From the NCBI GenBank assembly GCA_902785105.1, contig CACZXF010000007.1:1-47698 (forward strand): DNA of 47,698 nt, written 5' to 3'. The notes beneath the pieces are model-generated. The model saw only the letters and a list, made by a program, of their open reading frames with translations, ran no database searches and was not told where the DNA came from. This document shows positions 8,740-18,900 of the stretch, in pieces. This stretch comes from an uncultured Eubacteriales bacterium. GTDB taxonomy: Bacteria; Bacillota; Clostridia; Christensenellales; Aristaeellaceae. A program made the translations under genes and the position numbers. How positions within the stretch are numbered: position 1 is the first letter of the stretch; the number at the start of each line of letters is the position of its first letter.

Positions 8740-8767
8740 TGGACTTTCCATAGTTTGTCTGTATAAT
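8740..8767 (+). promoter_or_regulatory. Possible second promoter before the response regulator
   Basis: TGGACT (8740-8745), a 16-nt spacer and a perfect TATAAT (8762-8767) lie in the 154-nt gap after the kinase gene. The -35 match is weak (4 of 6), so this may only supplement read-through from the kinase promoter. Confidence 0.4.
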
Positions 8768-8809
8768 TGAATATAAAAGATAATGCAGACAAAAGGAAAG
8801 AATACCGTC

Positions 8810-9640
8810 ATGATTGCTATATGTGTGGATGATGAGGTCAATACCCTCGAATATATACTGGATCGGTGCCGGGAGCACCCGCAGATGGATCTGGTTCAGG
8901 GCTTTACCGGGGCGATGGAGGCTCTCAAATGGTTGAAGGACAATCCCGTGGATATCGCCTTTCTGGACATTGATATGCCGGATATGGACGGCATTACGCT
9001 GGCTGCGAAGATCAAGGAGCTGTACCCCAACGCAGCCATCGTATTTCTGACCGCCTACAAGCAATTCGCCTATGACGCGATGGCCGTCAGGCCCAGCGGA
9101 TACCTGCTCAAGCCGCTGACACGCCAGGCCCTTGTGGAAGAGGTGGAATACGCGATGACACGGGGACAGTATGAACCAAGGAACAGAGGCGCCCGGATCA
9201 TCATAAATACCTTTGGCAACTTCGATGTGTTTATTGACGGAGAATCGCTCGCCTTTCCCCGTTCCAAGTCCAAGGAGGTGCTGGCGTATCTGGTGGACCA
9301 GCAGGGGCGCGGCGTCAGGCGGGCGGAGATCTATGATGTGCTGTGGGACGGTGAGGTCTACGGCCACAAGCAGCAGAAATACCTAGATGTCATCATCCGC
9401 AGCCTGCGGGATACCCTGAAGCAGGCGGGCATCAGCCAGATCCTTGAAATGAAAAAAGGCGTCCTGAAGATCATTCCGGAGACCTTTGACTGCGATCTGT
9501 ATCGCTTTATCCAGGGCGACCCGGTGGCGGTCAGGGCCTATCAGGGGAAATACATGAGCAACTACAGTTGGGCAGAATTTGGCGAAGACAGAGTTGGCAT
9601 CAGCGCAGCTCTGGCCGGACGCGGCCGTCTGAACAAATAA
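8810..9640 (+). CDS. Response regulator with receiver and SARP-like DNA-binding domain
   Basis: 276 aa. The receiver domain (about 1-118) has the acidic pair VDDE (7-9), phospho-acceptor Asp53 in FLDIDMPDMDG, the conserved Thr in FLTAYK and Lys in YLLKPL. The output domain (about 130-230) is a winged helix of the OmpR/SARP type (FGNFDVFIDGESLAF, SKSKEVLAYLVD, YDVLWDG), with a shortened SARP-like tail ending YQGKYMSNYSWAEF. This architecture is common in Clostridia beside LytS-type kinases. The ATG at 8810 has AAAGGAAAG about 10 nt upstream; the in-frame ATG at 8783 has none. The adjacent nucleotidase gene starts 23 nt later, so it is probably in the same transcript and a likely target (inference). 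Confidence 0.87.
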   Translation: MIAICVDDEVNTLEYILDRCREHPQMDLVQGFTGAMEALKWLKDNPVDIAFLDIDMPDMDGITLAAKIKELYPNAAIVFLTAYKQFAYDAMAVRPSGYLLKPLTRQALVEEVEYAMTRGQYEPRNRGARIIINTFGNFDVFIDGESLAFPRSKSKEVLAYLVDQQGRGVRRAEIYDVLWDGEVYGHKQQKYLDVIIRSLRDTLKQAGISQILEMKKGVLKIIPETFDCDLYRFIQGDPVAVRAYQGKYMSNYSWAEFGEDRVGISAALAGRGRLNK

Positions 9641-9663
9641 AAAAGAATTGGGAGAATAGACGG

Positions 9664-11338
9664 ATGATGAAAAAAAATAATCAGATTGATATTGGCCCTG
9701 TGCGTTGCCCTGAGCGTCATACCGGCCTGGGCGGCAGCGAACGACAATGCGGGACTGACGAAAAATGTTGTGATCCTCTATACCAGCGATGTTCACTGCG
9801 CCATTGACCAGGGCTGGGGCTATGGCGGCATCTGCGCGATCAAACAGAGCCTCGCGAAGGACAATCACGTCCTGCTGGTGGATGACGGCGACGCCATCCA
9901 GGGAGAACCCATCGGCCTGATGACAAAGGGCGAGGCGATCATCGACATCATGAACGCCACGGGCTACGACATCGCCATTCCCGGCAACCATGAGTTTGAC
10001 TATGGCATGGACGTCTTTCTGGAGCTGGCGGAGAAGGCGGAATTTCCCTATATCTCCTGCAACTTCAATAAGATGGGCGAGTTGGTCTTTGAGCCCTATG
10101 TCATCAGGGAGTTTGACGGCGTGAAAATCGGCTTTGTCGGCGTGACGACACCCATGACGATCCGCGATTCAACACCTAAGAACTTTATGGATGACAATGG
10201 AAATTACATCTACGGCTTTCTCCAGGATGAAACCGGGGAGGCTGTATACCTGGCCGTGCAGGCCGCCGTGGACGGCGCGCGGGGCGAAGGCGCGGATTAT
10301 GTGGTCGTGATGGGGCATATGGGCGAAGACGCGGAGGTTATCCCCTGGACCTACGCCGACGTGATCTCTCACACCTCCGGCATCGACGCCTGACTGGACG
10401 GTCACAGCCATGATTCTGACCAAGTGGTGATGCTGAATAAGGACGGGCAGAAGGTCTGGCACTCCGCCTGCGGGACCAAAAATGAGAATATCGGCGCACT
10501 GACCATCTCCGTGGATGGCACCGTCAGCACGGAACTCTACAAGTGGTCCGCGAGCATTCCTGCGCCACAGCTCCTTGGCCTGAATAATCCCTCGACGGAA
10601 AAGGTCGCGGAGGCGGCCCAAATGCTGGATGAGCGCCTGAATGCAACGATTGCAAGGACGGCTTATGACTTGGTCATCAACGAGCCTGGCGGAAAGCTGG
10701 AGGACGGCAAACCTGTCAAGCTCATCCAGAACGCGGAGACCAATCTGGGCGACCTGTGCGCTGACGCCTATTTGAATCATTTTGAGGACGCGGATGTCGC
10801 CATCACGAACGGCAGCGGAATACGGACCGAAATCAGCCGCGGCGATATCACAATGTACGACATCATGAAGGTGATGCCTTACGGCACGAAGCTGGATCTG
10901 GTCAAGGTGACGGGTCAGCAGCTTCTGGATATACTGGAATGGTCTGTACACGCCTTGCCGGAGGAGTTTTCAGGCTTTGAGCATGTCGCGGGCCTGACCT
11001 ATGAGGTCAACCCGAATATCCCGACGCCCTGTGTGGAGAATGATATGAAGATGTTTGTCGCCATCGATGAGAGCAAGTCCCGGCGGGTACGCAATGTCAA
11101 AATCGGCGATAAAGAATTGGACCCCGAGGCGGAATACAAGCTCGTGACCAATGACTATATCCTGGTGGATGGGGACGGCTTCACAATGTTCCGGGGGGCT
11201 GAGGTTCTGACAGGGTCGGACGGAGCGGACAATGAAGCATTGCTGGAATACATCACCGGAGCGTTAAATGGTTTTGTTGGAGAAGCCTATGCCGATCCCT
11301 ACGGCCAGGGACGTATGGTGTCGGTAACGGATGAATAA
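9664..11338 (+). pseudogene. UshA-type 5'-nucleotidase/UDP-sugar hydrolase, interrupted twice
   Basis: An exported metallophosphatase of the UshA/NT5E family. The conserved motifs are all present: SDVH, DDGDAIQG, GNHEFDYG, MGHMG and DGHSHD in the N-terminal metal domain. The C-terminal nucleotide-binding domain has NLGDLCADAYL and ITNGSGIRTEI. Two lesions interrupt it. First, the ATG at 9664 (after GGGAGAA) leads into an A8 run (9670-9677); with seven A the frame reads MMKKIIRLILALCVALS, an ideal signal peptide start, whereas with eight it runs out of frame. Second, an in-frame TGA (10391-10393) lies three codons before the GHSH metal ligands. The rest of the frame is undamaged, so inactivation is recent, or expression depends on slippage plus read-through, or one lesion is a sequencing error. 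It lies 23 nt after the response regulator gene. No good re-initiation site is seen after the TGA. Confidence 0.85.
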
Positions 11339-11361
11339 TGTTCAAAACGGGGTAATAAAAT

Positions 11362-11390
11362 GCCTGCTGCACAGCGCAGTGGGCTTTTTT
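11362..11390 (+). terminator. Terminator after the nucleotidase gene
   Basis: gcctgctgc (11362-11370) pairs with gcagtgggc (11376-11384), including two wobble pairs, around a 5-nt loop, and is followed directly by TTTTTT (11385-11390). A classical intrinsic terminator. Confidence 0.85.
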
Positions 11391-11486
11391 ATGCCAGGAC
11401 CGTTAATATTTGTTAAATTTAGTATCACTTAATTTATGAGGGATGGATTGATGGACAATTCGCGTTTTAGTGTGGTAAAATAGAAG

Positions 11487-11495
11487 TGTTATAAT
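11487..11495 (+). promoter_or_regulatory. Extended -10 promoter of the glucose-1-phosphatase gene
   Basis: TGTTATAAT (11487-11495) is a perfect extended -10 element about 49 nt before the start codon. No clear TTGACA lies at the expected distance, as is usual for extended -10 promoters. Confidence 0.6.
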
Positions 11496-11543
11496 GCTTG
11501 GCATGTACCCAAAATAAAATCTGATCGACAGGAGGAGGAGTCC

Positions 11544-12887
11544 ATGAAGGTGAATCGAATTGTTGCATTGGTGATGGCCGTACTGCTTTTGATGACGGCG
11601 ATGTCGGTATTGGCGGAGGAGGTTCAGGCTGAGGCCAACACGGCTTCCGATGCGATGAAGCTGGAGCAGGTGGTCATACTGAGCCGCCACAACATCCGCT
11701 CTCCTCTGGCGACCAAGGGATCTGTTCTGGAGGAGATCACGCCGCATCAGTGGTTTGACTGGACCTCTGCCGCCTCGGAGCTCTCGCTGCGCGGCGCGAT
11801 GCTGGAGACCACCATGGGCCAGTATTTCCGGCTGTGGCTGGAGGATGAGGGCCTGTTCCCGGAGAATTACCGTCCGGAGGTCGGCGCCGTCCGCTTCTAT
11901 GCCAACGCACTGCAGCGCACCCGCGCCACAGCTCACTATTTCTCCGCGGGCCTGCTGCCAGTAGTGGATGTGGCGGTGGAACAGCACGTGGAGTACAACA
12001 CCGTGGACCCGGTGTTCGTGCCCGTGCTGACCTTCATGACCGATGAGTACGCCGAGGACGTCCGCAGGGAGGTTGCTCAGTTGGGCGGCATCGTCGGGAT
12101 GCGCGGCATCAGCGCGGGCCTGCATGGACCCATGGAGATGCTGATGGACGTGGTGGACATGGAGGACAGCGAGATCTACCAGTCCGGCAAGTACGGCAAC
12201 TTCCTGGAGGACGAGACCCAGCTGCTGCTGGAGCAGGGCGAAGAGGCGAACCTGTCCGGCCCCATCAAGATCGCCAATTCCCTGATCGACTCCATGGCGC
12301 TCCAGTATTACGAGGAGCCCGACGAGACGAAGGCGGCCTTTGGCCACAAGCTGACGCTGGCCGACTGGCAGTATATGCACACCATCGCCGATACCTACAG
12401 CGACATGCTGTTCACCGCACCGCTGGTGTCCGTCAACGCCGCACACCCGATGCTCCAGGAGCTCTATTCGGAGATCAACACAGAGGGCAGGAAGTTCACC
12501 TTCCTCTGCGGCCACGATTCCACCATTGCCAGCACGCTGGCCGCGCTGGGCGTGGAGGATTACCTGCTGCCCGAGGCCATCGAGCAGCGCACGCCCATCG
12601 GCGTCAAGCTGGTCATAGAGCGCTGGCTGGACGGGTCGAATGAGGTCTGGTACAACGTCAGCCTGGTCTACCAGAGCGTCGACCAGCTTCGCGGCATTAC
12701 CCCGCTGAGCCTGGAAAACCCGCCGATGAAGTATCAGCTTTCATTCAAGGGCGTAAAAACAAACGCCGACGGCATGATCGCCGGTGAGGATTTCATGAAC
12801 CTGATGCGCTGTGCCATCGACGCCTATGACGCGCTGGTGGAGCGGTACGGCGCGGCCGACACTGTGGAACTTGCGCCCGCCGCATAA
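11544..12887 (+). CDS. agp: Exported glucose-1-phosphatase (histidine acid phosphatase, Agp type)
   Basis: 447 aa with a signal peptide (about 1-24, ending SVLA). Histidine acid phosphatases use the His of RHGxRxP as nucleophile and an HD motif as proton donor. Here these are SRHNIRSP (nucleophile His about residue 50) and CGHDSTIAS. Asn replacing Gly in the motif is also found in E. coli Agp, which the protein resembles along its length: SVLEEITPHQW, YANALQRTRATA, SGPIKIANSLIDSMALQYYE and EQRTPIGVKLVIERW. The likely reaction is release of phosphate from glucose 1-phosphate or inositol phosphates outside the cell. GGAGGAGGAG (11531-11540) fixes the ATG. It lies between the nucleotidase and the giant protein gene. 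There is no terminator in the 87 nt before the latter, so the two may be cotranscribed. Confidence 0.88.
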   Translation: MKVNRIVALVMAVLLLMTAMSVLAEEVQAEANTASDAMKLEQVVILSRHNIRSPLATKGSVLEEITPHQWFDWTSAASELSLRGAMLETTMGQYFRLWLEDEGLFPENYRPEVGAVRFYANALQRTRATAHYFSAGLLPVVDVAVEQHVEYNTVDPVFVPVLTFMTDEYAEDVRREVAQLGGIVGMRGISAGLHGPMEMLMDVVDMEDSEIYQSGKYGNFLEDETQLLLEQGEEANLSGPIKIANSLIDSMALQYYEEPDETKAAFGHKLTLADWQYMHTIADTYSDMLFTAPLVSVNAAHPMLQELYSEINTEGRKFTFLCGHDSTIASTLAALGVEDYLLPEAIEQRTPIGVKLVIERWLDGSNEVWYNVSLVYQSVDQLRGITPLSLENPPMKYQLSFKGVKTNADGMIAGEDFMNLMRCAIDAYDALVERYGAADTVELAPAA

Positions 12888-12974
12888 TAAATGGTTTGAC
12901 TGAACGGTTATAAATAGATCTGAAACGTTTGGTTTGGCGAACACTGAAACAGTATAGGAACAGGAGACAATAAG

Positions 12975-15900
12975 ATGAATGGGATTTTAAGAATGAGAAG
13001 GCGCATCACGGCCATGATATTGACGCTGTGCATGATGCTCAGCTCAGTGGCCGGCTACATCCCAGGCTGGTTCACGGCGTTCGCCGAGGAAAGCGTGGAG
13101 GAAACCGTTGCCTCACATGATGATTCGTCATCAGAATCCAGCGAATCGAGCCATAACTCCGAATCGCACGGCAGCTCTGAAACGAGTCATAGTTCCGAGT
13201 CGAGCGGCAGCTCTGAAACGAGCCATAGCTCCGAGCCGAGCGGCAGCTCTGAAACGAGTCATAGCTCCGAGTCGAGCGGCAGCTCTGAAACGAGTCAAAG
13301 TTCTGAGTCAAGCAGCAGCTCTGAAACGACCCAAAGCTCCGAATCGAGCAGCAGCTCTGAATCAAGTCAGAGTTCCGAATCGAACGATAGCACTGAATCG
13401 AGTCAGAGTTCCGAATCGGGCAACAGCTCTGAATCGGGTGACAACGCCCAGTCGCATTCGGGCGATGTATTGCCTGTTGTGACTTGGGGCGGAACGGAAG
13501 ATGCCACTGAGACTCCTTCTGTGTCCTCTGAGCCTGCAAAAGAAGATGACAACACTGAATTAAGTGAAGAAGCGCCGGTGGTGGTATGGCCCGGATCGAC
13601 AGATGACACCGAGGATGCTTCTACTGTGTCTTCTGAGTCTGCCGGGGATGCTGACAGCTCTGAAACGAGCGAAGAAGTGCCGGTAGTGGTTTGGTCTGGG
13701 GCGACGGAAGACACCGAGGCTTCTTCTGATGTGCCTTCCGAGTCTGCCGGGGATGCTGACAGCTCTGATATGAACGAAGAGGCGCCGGCAACAGTTTTGC
13801 CTGGGTCGATGGATGACACCGAGGCCTCTGTTGACGTGTCTGCTGAGCCTGCCGCGGAAGGCGAGGTTCAGGAATCTTCTGCCGAACCGGTCATCGAAGC
13901 CGCTGAACAGGCAGATGGGTCTGAGAATACTGTAGAATCTGATGAAAATGCCGTTGTTGACGACACGGAGGATGATACCACTGCTGTCGTTGACGCAGAG
14001 GTGCAGCCTGTTGAGAATTTTGATGCTACTGTAGAAGAAACTGAAGCAAATAAACCTTCGGAAACAGAGGCTGATCAGCCCATGGCGACGACTATGACAG
14101 CCGCTTTGGAGCTGCCGGAGCTGAGCGACACGAAGGATGGTGCTAACGAGGAAGAAAAGGCCCCTTCGGAGCCCTTCACCCTCGCGGCCTACACCGCGCC
14201 CGCGATGCTGGCGGCAAGCGAGGCGGAGCCTGAGAAGAAGGCCTGCGTGCTACAGCAGAAGATCGACGACGCCATGTCCGCTGTCACCGGCACGCTGACG
14301 GGCAGGATCAAGGTGGTGCTGGAAAAGGATACCACCTATGACGGCGAGGTCAAGATCGAGAAGGGCGAAAGGACCGTCGCGGACGACTTTGAGCTGGAGA
14401 TCGCCTCCGAGGACGCCGGGGACGACGGCACCCAGTCCGCCGGAAAGACCACCTTTACCGGCACCATGTCCATCAAGGGCATCAACGTGGCCATTCGCGG
14501 CGTGGGCCTGCCGGGCAAGGTGTCGGTTCAGGACGCTGCCCTGGCCTATACCGGCAGCAAGGGCGACGATACTGTGAACATGGAGGTCGGTGAGAAGGCC
14601 TCTGCCGAAATCCAGACTGGCGAGGGCAATGATACCGTCAACGCCAAGGCCGACGCTGATGCCAAACTGAACATCCAGACCGGCGAGGGCGGCGACACCG
14701 TCAATGCCGCTGTCACTCAGACTGCCACCGCCGACATCGACACCGGCGCGGGCGACGACAAGGTGAACCTTGCCGATGCTTCCATCGGCAAGGTCGGGGT
14801 GGACACCGGCGACGACAACGATGCCGTGGAGGTGGACGTCAGCCCGGCCAACGGCTACAGCGCAGGGGAGATCGACATAGACACTGGCGACGGCGACGAT
14901 TCCGTGACCCTCCTTAACAAGGATGGCAATAACGTCATCGACGACAACCGCAAGGGCATCATCAACGTCGATCTGGGTACGGGCGTCAATGAGGCCACCG
15001 TGAGCGCGGATGTGGGCGGCATTGCACCGACCGTCACCATCAAGGGCGAGGATGGCAACGACCATGTCCACATCACCGGCACCCTGGACGAGGATAAGGA
15101 CGCGAACAAACGCATTACCGGAACCAAGGAGAATCTGAACATCGCGTCGGACAAGGGTGAACTGAAGTTGGCGCTTCAGAACGTCGAAAGCCTTACCGAC
15201 GATCTCAAGAATAAGCGCACCCAGACCCTGACCGCCGATGGCGGCAAAAAGGTCAGCTTTACATATGAGGGCGCGGAGTCCTTCACCAACTATGAGTTGA
15301 AGGCCCCCGCAAGTCAGATCGAAAAGATCGTCATCACCGGCAAGGACGGCCAGCCGCTGCTGCTGTCCAGCCTGGTGATCGACACCTCCACTACCTGGGA
15401 CGGCGAGAACAAGCTGGTCATCCCCGAGGGCGCGACCATCGAGGCACGGGGCATGACCGTGCGTCTGACCGCGAAGGACATTGAAGTCAACGGCACCATC
15501 AAGGCCGACACCGTGCAGCTCGAGGCGCTGGACGGCACTGGCATGAACAGCCGCAACTTCGGCGATATGTATTCCGCGTTCAGCGGGGCCATCTCAGTAC
15601 CGGGCCTGGCTCAGGTGGGCGGCGCCGTGGCCGCTGGCGCGGTCATGGCCTGGGATCTGGTCAATGTCAACGATGAGGCCACCATCACCATCGGAAAAAA
15701 CGGCGCGGTGCTGGCCTCCGGCGATGTTATCATGCTGGCGAAGGTGGAGCAGAGCGGCAGCCTCATCTCCATCCTCCCCGTGAATCTGGTGAACGTCAAG
15801 GTGGTTCATGCCAGCGTGGACATCGCGGGCAAGGTGTACGCCGGCGTCTCCAACATCGACAGCGTCAACAGCGAACTGAGCAATGTGGAGCTCGATGAAG

Positions 15901-18900
15901 GCAAGGGTTCCGTGCGCGTGAACGCACAGATCAAGACCAGCATCGGCGAGCACGAGGACAGCTTCTTCGATGGCATACTGCCGGAGAGCTGGCCGGTGGC
16001 GGTGTCCGTGGTCTACGCCAACGCCAGTGTCAACGTGAAGGAGGGCGCGACCATCGGGGCGGCGGGGGATATCCAGATCGGTTCCCAGTCCGAGATCAAG
16101 GCCGAGACCCGAGCGGACTCCGGCCTGGCCGGTCTGCCCGCGGCGGTGGCCGTGGCCGTGCTGATCAACGACGTGCGCACCACCGTCAACGGCACGCTGA
16201 CCGCGAAGGGCGGCGATGCCAGGGTGACCGCCAATGGCCAGGTGGAGGCCAAGACCTCCGCCGCCAAGGGCGAGGGCCACGAGAGCGTGTCCGGCGGCTA
16301 CGCGGCGGTGACCGTGGCACTTCAGGATGTGAAAACCGAGCTGGGCAAGACCGCCGTCGTCAACGCGAAGGGCGAGGCCCAGGTGCTTTCCAATGCCGTG
16401 GAGAAAGTGGAGAACCACGCCACCTCCGCCAAGCAGGACAGCGGAGACGATGAGGAGGATCTCGTCACCAAGGCCAAGGCCAAGCTGATGGACATCCTCG
16501 TGGATGATGTCTGGCCCAAGGTCAAGGAATCTCTTGGCGAGAAGTTCTTCCCGGATTCCGCCGAGGAGAAGCTGGACAAGGCCATGGAGAAGGTCTCCTC
16601 CGGCAATCACTCCGTGAAGCTGGACGACGAGGCCCAGGCCCACGGCGACGTGCAGACCAAGTCTGAGACCAAGGACGGCAAGACCAATGTGAAGGTCACT
16701 GTCACGCCCCGCGAGGGCTACCAGGTCGAGCGGGTCGTGTGGCGCGGCTATAACGCCGGCGACGACCACTACACCACCGGTACAGCCACCGGCTCCGGCA
16801 AGGAGTGGACCTTCCCCCAGAGCCTACAGAATGTGAAGATATACGTGGAATACGAGGAGGCCGAGGCTCCTGATGAGCCCGCCACCCCCGAGGATCAGGC
16901 GGAGATGGAGGAGTTCTTCAGGCAGTACGAGCAGGAGGACAGCGACAGCGAACCCGCCTCCGACGGCGAGATCCAGCAGCTCGTGGAGGAAATGAACAAC
17001 GAGCTGAAGGAGAAGCAGAAGCTCGATAAGGACCTGAGGGAACTGGAGGATGCGACCGAGCTGGTGGACTTCACCCTCAGCGGAAACAACGGCAGCGTCC
17101 TCACCGACGAGACCGAAGACGACGACAACATCAATCCTCTGAGCAAGGTGTACACCGGCCAGAAGGTCGAGCTAATCCCCAACCCCCAGAAAGGCTTCAA
17201 GCTGAAGGAAGGCGGCCTGACAGCGAGCTATTCCGTGACGGAAAAGGTCAACGGCAAGGACACCGTGGTGCTGAAGAAGATCGTCATCAATCCCGATAAT
17301 CAGGGCCGCTACTGGCTGGAGGTGCCGGAGAAGGACAAGCTGGACATCTCCCAGGGCATCCTCGTTTCCGCCGCTTTTGAGGCGGGCGAGTCTGAGAAGG
17401 AAGCGGACCAGACCCAGTTCCAGATGACCGGCACCATCGCCGTGGCGGTGGTCGAAAACGACAACCAGGCCATCATCGCCGAGGGCGCGCGGGTGAACGC
17501 CGGCGGCGTCGAGGTCACGGCCAACGCCAACACCGATGTCCAGAACATCGCGGACGGCTCCGCCGTGTCCAAGGACAGCAACGAAAAGAAGAAGGAAGAC
17601 GAATACAAGATCAAGCGCCTCGACGCCAAGGAATACTCCGGCTATGATGTCGAGGGCCTGAAGTTCGGCCTGCTGGCCGACGCCACCCGGAACGGCAGCA
17701 TCAAGGTCGAAAAGACCGGCGTCAACCGGTATGAGTACACCATCGAGGCCACACCCGAAAACGGCTATGCCGTGGGCACCGCCCTGCTGACCTACTATCA
17801 GGACGGCGAAAAGAAGACTGCCACGCTGAAACCCGACGGCGAGGGCAAGTATCACATCAACCTCGCCGGCGCGGGCTTTGATGTAGATGAGGGCAGCACC
17901 GCCGTGCTGAGCTTCGGCTTTGTGGGCAACGGCGACGACTCCGTGACGGTCTCCGAGGTGACCACCACCGAGCCGCAGGTCATCATCCCCAATCCCATTT
18001 TGCTCAGCTACAATGCTCTGAAGGATGAGAAGTACGACCGGATCAGTGATTACGCGGGCACGGTCCTGTACAATGCCAGAAAGAACAAGACCGACGACGA
18101 CGGCAAAATCACCGCATACGCCTTCGTCGCCGAGGCCGATTCCGATAACGGCTACGACCTGGACGGCAAGCTGAAGGCTACCTGGAAGGATGCCTCCGGC
18201 AAGGAGCAGAGCAAGGAACTCACCGAAGACGACGGCGTCTGGTATCTGGAGATGAACGGCATCCCCGCCGGCGCGCCCGTCAAGGTGACCGCCGTATTCA
18301 AGGAGGACTTCCACGACTTCAAGGTGGACGAGAAAAAGACCACCAACGGCAAGGTCACCCTCCACGATGATAAGGTGAAGGCGGGGGACAACCCCAAGAT
18401 CACCGTGACGCCCACCGCGGGCTTCTCCGTGGGCGACATCGTGGTGACCTACAAGGACGGCTCCAAGGATAAGACGCTGAAGCTGTCCGACGGCGACCTG
18501 GTGCAGGTCAAGAAGGACGGCAAGGTTGTCGAGGGCCTCTATGAGTTGAAGGAGGGTCTGGACGAGCTGTCCAAGGGTGACGTGACCGTCAGCGCCAGCT
18601 TCAACCGCAAGAGCATCGTCATTTATGCTGGCGAAGGCGACAAGGATAAGGATGTCACCCTCCAGAAAAACGCCGGCAAGGGCGAGAAGGTGACCGTGAG
18701 CCCCAACGCCGACAAGGTGAAGGCGGGCTACAAGGTGACCAAGATCACCGTCACCGACAAAAGCGGCAAGACCGTGGCTGAGAGCAGCGATGGTTCCTTT
18801 ACCATACCCGAAAAGACCGACGAAAATGCCACGCTCACCGTCAAGGCGGAGCTGGGCCTCAAGGAAATTGAGATCAAGAACGCCGAGCTGACCAACGGCA

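Noticed and set aside
10391-10393. Genome-wide recoding of TGA as an amino acid
   Set aside because: TGA ends several well-defined genes here (atpE, atpF, atpG, atpD, the sensor kinase), and no other gene has an in-frame TGA.
10391-10430. Selenocysteine insertion at the nucleotidase TGA, with a small hairpin (ggtca/tgacc) downstream
   Set aside because: The stem is only 5 bp with a 12-nt loop and poor spacing. The position is not catalytic in this family, and no Sec machinery is seen.
12896-12914. A promoter for the giant gene (TTGACT with TATAAA)
   Set aside because: The two boxes are only 7 nt apart. No other good pair lies in the 87-nt gap, so read-through from the phosphatase gene is as likely.
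12975-13090. Two-partner secretion or autotransporter export for the giant protein
   Set aside because: There is no TPS domain after the signal peptide, no TpsB gene and no C-terminal beta-barrel, and spoIVB points to a Gram-positive type cell.
13143-13430. CRISPR-like regular repeats
   Set aside because: The repeats are contiguous 36-bp coding units without spacers, in frame within the giant gene.
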